A stretch of DNA of 34,876 nucleotides from Thermoanaerobaculales bacterium. Lineage in GTDB: Bacteria > Acidobacteriota > Thermoanaerobaculia > Thermoanaerobaculales > Sulfomarinibacteraceae. A program made the position numbers and the translations under genes. The stretch is from positions 1 to 34,876 of the forward strand of contig JARFRM010000209.1 in NCBI GenBank assembly GCA_029287235.1. Reading direction: 5' to 3'. Below the pieces are notes generated by a model, which was not told the origin of the DNA, searched no databases, and saw nothing but the letters and a program-made list of their open reading frames with translations. This document shows positions 32,273 through 34,876 of the stretch, one piece after another. The stretch's first letter is position 1, and the number at the start of each line of letters is the position of its first letter.

Positions 32273-33370
32273 GTGAGCCCACCGAACTCCGGACCACCTC
32301 CGCTCAAGCGGATGATCGTGCCGGCGCTCTTTGTCGGTGCGCTCTTCCTGGTCGTTTTCCTCCGGCAGCCGAACGGGCCCGAATATTCAGATCAGTGGGT
32401 TCTGACCGGTCAGACCATGGGTACGGCGTTCACCGTCAAGATCGTGGTCCCGTCGGAGTCCGGGGTGAGTCAGGACGAAGTTGAGACCGTCATCCGTGCC
32501 GCGGTCGATGCGGTGGATTCTGCTATGTCCACCTACCAGGATGACTCCGAGTTGAGTCGGTTCAACCGTCACGGTACGGGGCCGTTTGACGTCTCCGAAT
32601 CAATGATCGAGGTGGTGTCGGAGGCGCAACGGGTCGCCGAGCTGTCCGCCGGCGCATTCGACATCACGGTGGGGCCCTTGGTGGATGCGTGGGGATTCGG
32701 GCCCGATCCGGTGGCGGACCCGCCGGCTGCGGAGACGATCGCGGCGTTGTTGGCGAGCGGTGGATTCGACAAAATCGACGTCGATCCCGAGCGAGGGACA
32801 CTCGTCAAGGCCGATGAGGCGATCCGTTGCGATCTGTCGGCGATCGCCAAGGGCTATGCGGTTGATCGCGTCGCCCGTGAGCTGGTCCGGCTCGAGCTGA
32901 CCGACTTCATGGTCGAGATCGGCGGCGAAGTCAGAGCGTCGGGCCGCAAGACGGTCAGTGAGGCGTGGCGAATCGGGATCGAACGTCCTGAGGCCGGACC
33001 CGGCGGTCTGTGGTCCGCCGTGACCTTGGTCGACACCGCGATGGCGACCTCCGGCGACTATCGCAACTACTACGAACGGGACGGAGTGCGGATCTCCCAC
33101 ACCATCGATCCTCGAACCGGTCATCCCATCACCCACAAATTGGCCTCGGTGAGCGTCATCCACCCAAGCTGTATGACGGCCGATGCCCTGGCGACGGCCC
33201 TGAGCGTTCTCGGGCCGGAGGACGGAAGAGCGATGGTCGAGCGGGAGGGTCTGGCCGCTCTGTTCCTGATCCGAGCGGCCGGCGGCGGATTCGAGGAATG
33301 GGCGAGCGACGGTTGGCCGTCGGAGAATACCGTGCGCGCCACCGGTGTTGAGCAAGGTGAGAGTGAGTGA
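32273..33370 (+). CDS. apbE: FAD:protein FMN transferase ApbE (membrane-anchored)
   Basis: Transfers FMN from FAD onto Thr of the SGAT motif in NqrB and NqrC. 365 residues from the GTG at 32273, which has GGGGAG upstream; an ATG at 32312 is a possible alternative. Motifs in order: GQTMGTAFTVKI, DITVGPLVDAWGFGP, IAKGYAVDRVA, IGGEVRASG and HTIDPRTGHPI with Mg2+ ligands in CMTADALATAL. Most ApbE proteins are lipoproteins; here an N-terminal hydrophobic anchor (MIVPALFVGALFLVVFL) lacks a lipobox cysteine. Its stop overlaps nqrM (TGATG). Confidence 0.95.
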   Translation: MSPPNSGPPPLKRMIVPALFVGALFLVVFLRQPNGPEYSDQWVLTGQTMGTAFTVKIVVPSESGVSQDEVETVIRAAVDAVDSAMSTYQDDSELSRFNRHGTGPFDVSESMIEVVSEAQRVAELSAGAFDITVGPLVDAWGFGPDPVADPPAAETIAALLASGGFDKIDVDPERGTLVKADEAIRCDLSAIAKGYAVDRVARELVRLELTDFMVEIGGEVRASGRKTVSEAWRIGIERPEAGPGGLWSAVTLVDTAMATSGDYRNYYERDGVRISHTIDPRTGHPITHKLASVSVIHPSCMTADALATALSVLGPEDGRAMVEREGLAALFLIRAAGGGFEEWASDGWPSENTVRATGVEQGESE

Positions 33371-33582
33371 TGGCAACCCTGCTTCTGACGATCATTGTTT
33401 TCATGTTGGCGGTCCTGGCCATGGGCATCGGGGTCATGGTCACCGGTCGCAGCCTCAGGGGCTCCTGCGGCGGCCCGTCGTGCACGTGTGTCGCCGAAGG
33501 CAAAGACGTGCTCTCGTGCGCTGAGAGTGAGGATGGTGGCAGCGCTTCGTTGCCGATGCATTCCGGTTCATCGCAGGGTTGA
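33370..33582 (+). CDS. nqrM: Na+-NQR maturation protein NqrM
   Basis: Small membrane protein of 70 residues: one N-terminal helix LLLTIIVFMLAVLAMGIGVMV, then RSLRGSCGGPSCTC with Cys33, Cys38, Cys40 and a fourth at Cys50. This fits the NqrM/DUF539 pattern (KGSCGG), a factor needed for assembly of the Fe site between NqrD and NqrE. It is coupled to apbE by a TGATG overlap, and its position at the end of the nqr locus supports the call. It is short enough to be missed by automated annotation. The tail GGSASLPMHSGSS is unremarkable. Confidence 0.88.
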   Translation: MATLLLTIIVFMLAVLAMGIGVMVTGRSLRGSCGGPSCTCVAEGKDVLSCAESEDGGSASLPMHSGSSQG

Positions 33583-33736
33583 ACCGCAAGGACGCAAGGG
33601 ACGCAAGGCATCGCGCCGCCGCAGCCCACAGATCACGCAGATGGACACAGGTTCCATCGCACCATCGCAGTTGAACCGCAAAGATCGCCAAGAACGCCAA
33701 GCTCATCGCGGAGAAGGTGATTGAGGCGACTTTGTG

Positions 33737-33757
33737 GAGCAGGCTTCCAGCCTGCTC
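33737..33757. repeat. Short hairpin GAGCAGGCT/AGCCTGCTC
   Basis: A 9-bp stem (33737-33745 and 33749-33757) with a 3-nt loop, TCC. It sits 155 nt after the nqrM stop and may act as an inefficient terminator or be a dispersed repeat. There is no T-tract. Confidence 0.65.
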
Positions 33758-33867
33758 ATGGCGTGAAAAGCATCGGCCGGGTTCACGGTAAAGGTGACGG
33801 CTGCGGTCACGGTCCGTAGGGTCGTCCCTCATGCCCGGCCTTCTGAGTCGCCCCTGGCGACCCAGCG

Positions 33868-33930
33868 TCGCCCAATCAGCGTGGTCGTTCAGTGGTGACT
33901 GGGAGGGCGGCGACCACGCTGATTGAGCGA
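33868..33930. repeat. 20-bp inverted repeat
   Basis: TCGCCCAATCAGCGTGGTCG (33868-33887) pairs with 33911-33930 with a single position that could form G-U. The inner 15 bp (CAATCAGCGTGGTCG) are perfect. The 23-nt spacer is GC-rich. Confidence 0.85.
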
Positions 33931-33969
33931 GCGGCGGCCTGCAAGAGCCTGTTGAAACGCGATGGGAGC

Positions 33970-34107
33970 GGTGCCAGGCACCTTTTCGTCGGACGAAAAG
34001 AGAGCCAGGCACCTAGCCCTGTACTGCATTTTGTGATAAGTGAGGCGAGCCGGAGCGGGACGCCGGCAAAATGCCGTACCCGGCACCCCGCCGCACGCCC
34101 TCATTCC
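33970..34107. repeat. REP-like element copy B with flanking palindromes
   Basis: GGTGCCAGGCACC at 33970-33982 is followed by the 19-nt palindrome CTTTTCGTCGGACGAAAAG (33982-34000). A 13-nt arm GTACTGCATTTTG (34021-34033) then faces 34067-34079 with one mismatch around a 33-nt loop. The 34021-34107 part is the second copy of 19021-19108. Confidence 0.8.
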
Positions 34108-34475
34108 CCATTCTTTGGAGGTCGCGCGACAGGGTGAAGGAGGCGCCAGGTGATGGCTCGGACCTCGTCGAAGAGCCGGATTGCGGTTGTGGCCTGTTTG
34201 CTGTCGATGGCGCCTGCTCCGGTGAGGAGACGAAGATGGGTATCGACCTCTTTGGCGGAGCCATAGGCAATGCGCCAGTGGTGCAATCGATCTCTCCCAG
34301 ATCGCCCGTGGCCTTCAGAGAGATTCGCGGGCACCGAGCTCGCGGATCGAATGACCTGATCGGCGATGCTCTTCAATGGAGCAGGGACGCGCATCACAAG
34401 GGAAATGGCGATGCCGGCGGCTTCGAGGGCCTTGCGGAGGGCGATGAGGCCGGATGACAGGAGCGGACTGTGCAT
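34101..34475 (-). CDS. Four-helix-bundle protein (S23-type)
   Basis: 124 residues from the ATG at 34475, which has a near-perfect AGGAGGTGATC site directly upstream; an ATG at 34496 is weaker. The sequence shows the signature IADQVIRSASSVPANLSEGHGRS and long amphipathic helices, as in the family first seen in intervening sequences of 23S rRNA genes. No rRNA is nearby, so this is the stand-alone, chromosomal type. Function in bacteria is not established; pentameric assembly is known for members. It is flanked by repeats on both sides. The end touches the REP-like copy B. Confidence 0.88.
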   Translation of the reverse strand: MHSPLLSSGLIALRKALEAAGIAISLVMRVPAPLKSIADQVIRSASSVPANLSEGHGRSGRDRLHHWRIAYGSAKEVDTHLRLLTGAGAIDSKQATTAIRLFDEVRAITWRLLHPVARPPKNGE

Positions 34476-34620
34476 GATCACCTCCTGGTTGTTCATGCCT
34501 TTTCCCCCAACAGCCCCTGAGATGGTCGATGTCCAGGGTCGCCGCCGCGGCGACGCGTCTTGCCCTTGACATCGGCCCGCTCAGGGGCTACCCGTCGGTT
34601 CAGAACAACCAGAGGGGATC
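34476..34620. promoter_or_regulatory. Three-tier stem-loop upstream of the four-helix-bundle gene
   Basis: AGCCCCTGAG (34512-34521) pairs with 34580-34589, CGATGTC (34527-34533) with 34568-34574, and GTCGCCG (34538-34544) with 34548-34554 around loop CCG. All three are perfect and nested. It lies 37 nt upstream of the 34475 ATG on the minus strand, so it could fold in the mRNA leader, but a repeat element is equally possible. Confidence 0.7.
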
Positions 34621-34800
34621 ACCCTGCCGCGGAACCTGCCGCTGAACCTGCCGCTGACCCTGCCGCTGAACCTGCCGCTGAACCTGCCGCTGAACCTGCC
34701 GCTGAACCAGCCGCTGAACCTGCCGCTGAACCTGCCGCTGAACCTGCCGCTGAACCTGCCGCTGAACCTGCCGCTGATCCTGCCGCTGATCCTGCCGCCG
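34621..34800. repeat. 12-bp tandem repeat, 15 copies
   Basis: Fifteen contiguous copies of a 12-mer, mostly AACCTGCCGCTG, with variants AACCAGCCGCTG, ACCCTGCCGCTG and ATCCTGCCGCTG. In the plus frame reading GCC-GCT-GAA-CCT the changes are silent or Glu to Asp (A-A-E-P repeats). The frame is open from about 34521 to the window end but has only TTG starts, so coding is not proven. Confidence 0.9.
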
Positions 34801-34817
34801 TCGCTGAGCATCTCATC

Positions 34818-34853
34818 GGGCACGGGCACGGGCACGGGCACGGGCACGGGCAC
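34818..34853. repeat. GGGCAC hexamer tandem repeat (six copies)
   Basis: Six perfect GGGCAC units directly after a short non-repeat spacer from the 12-bp array. In one plus frame they encode Gly-His. They extend the low-complexity stretch to the window edge. Confidence 0.9.
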
Positions 34854-34876
34854 GGAGGAGGGAGAAGGAAAGGGAG

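Larger units (their letters stand above)
33583..34100. other. 518-bp gene-free region with nested palindromic repeats
   Basis: Contents in order: accgcaaggacgcaagg-type words at 33580-33615 and 33672-33705; CATCGCACCATCGCAG at about 33655; hairpin GAGCAGGCT-TCC-AGCCTGCTC at 33737-33757; 20-bp inverted repeat at 33868-33887 and 33911-33930; GGTGCCAGGCACC at 33970-33982; a 19-nt palindrome at 33982-34000; and the start of the REP-like element at 34021. I see no promoter or gene. Frames in it translate the repeats. Confidence 0.75.

Noticed and set aside
34621-34800. CRISPR array
   Set aside because: The repeats are 12 bp, contiguous and without spacers; no cas gene is in the window.
34581-34853. 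90-residue minus-strand protein of SGRF repeats
   Set aside because: It only translates the 12-bp and hexamer arrays; no ribosome binding site and no normal sequence outside the repeats.

Overview
This is a GC-rich, gene-dense bacterial chromosome segment with about 30 protein genes, no rRNA or tRNA that I can recognise, no CRISPR array and no complete insertion sequence. The gene set points to a Gram-negative-type bacterium: a complete Na+-translocating NADH:quinone oxidoreductase (Na+-NQR), lipoproteins, GTP-type PEP carboxykinase, MtaB and a GH57 enzyme. The many short intergenic repeats resemble those I associate with Acidobacteriota (Thermoanaerobaculia-like) genomes. That placement is an inference at about 40% confidence; no marker gene settles it.

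Layout. At 1-6890 (minus strand) an operon-like block reads HD-GYP sensor > TPR protein > Roadblock/LC7 protein > ftsY > ribD > ribE > unknown protein, with overlapping stops and starts at several joints. At 6971-10000 (plus) lie a PolX-family protein, a 290-bp repeat-filled gap, a CheY-like receiver and a cyclase/KynB-type hydrolase. At 10028-18672 (minus) lie galT, a GH57 glycosidase, a small zinc ribbon, a large palindrome, a SWIM/SNF2 ATPase and an SLC12-like cation-chloride cotransporter. At 19236-22168 are a small unknown ORF, mtaB (minus) and a branched-chain-amino-acid-type binding lipoprotein (minus). GTP-PEPCK (22342, plus) converges on a K+ channel across a strong hairpin terminator. 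Upstream of the channel are a short single-CBS protein and a two-CBS protein. At 26235-33582 (plus) is the full nqrABCDEF-apbE-nqrM locus. The right end holds palindromic repeats, a four-helix-bundle (S23-like) gene and a 15-copy 12-bp tandem repeat.

How the genes fit together. The Na+-NQR locus carries the six subunits, the flavin transferase (ApbE) that attaches FMN to NqrB and NqrC, and the maturation factor NqrM. RibD and RibE elsewhere in the window supply flavin precursors. GalT, GH57 and PEPCK form a carbohydrate and gluconeogenesis theme. The cotransporter, K+ channel and CBS proteins suggest ion homeostasis linked to nucleotide status.

The most notable points are a PolX whose three polymerase carboxylates are all replaced while its PHP nuclease site is intact, a ~155-nt imperfect palindrome after the SNF2 gene, an 88-bp REP-like stem-loop present twice beside GTGCCAGGCACC palindromes, and several families of 7-, 8- and 12-bp intergenic repeats that reach into stop codons.
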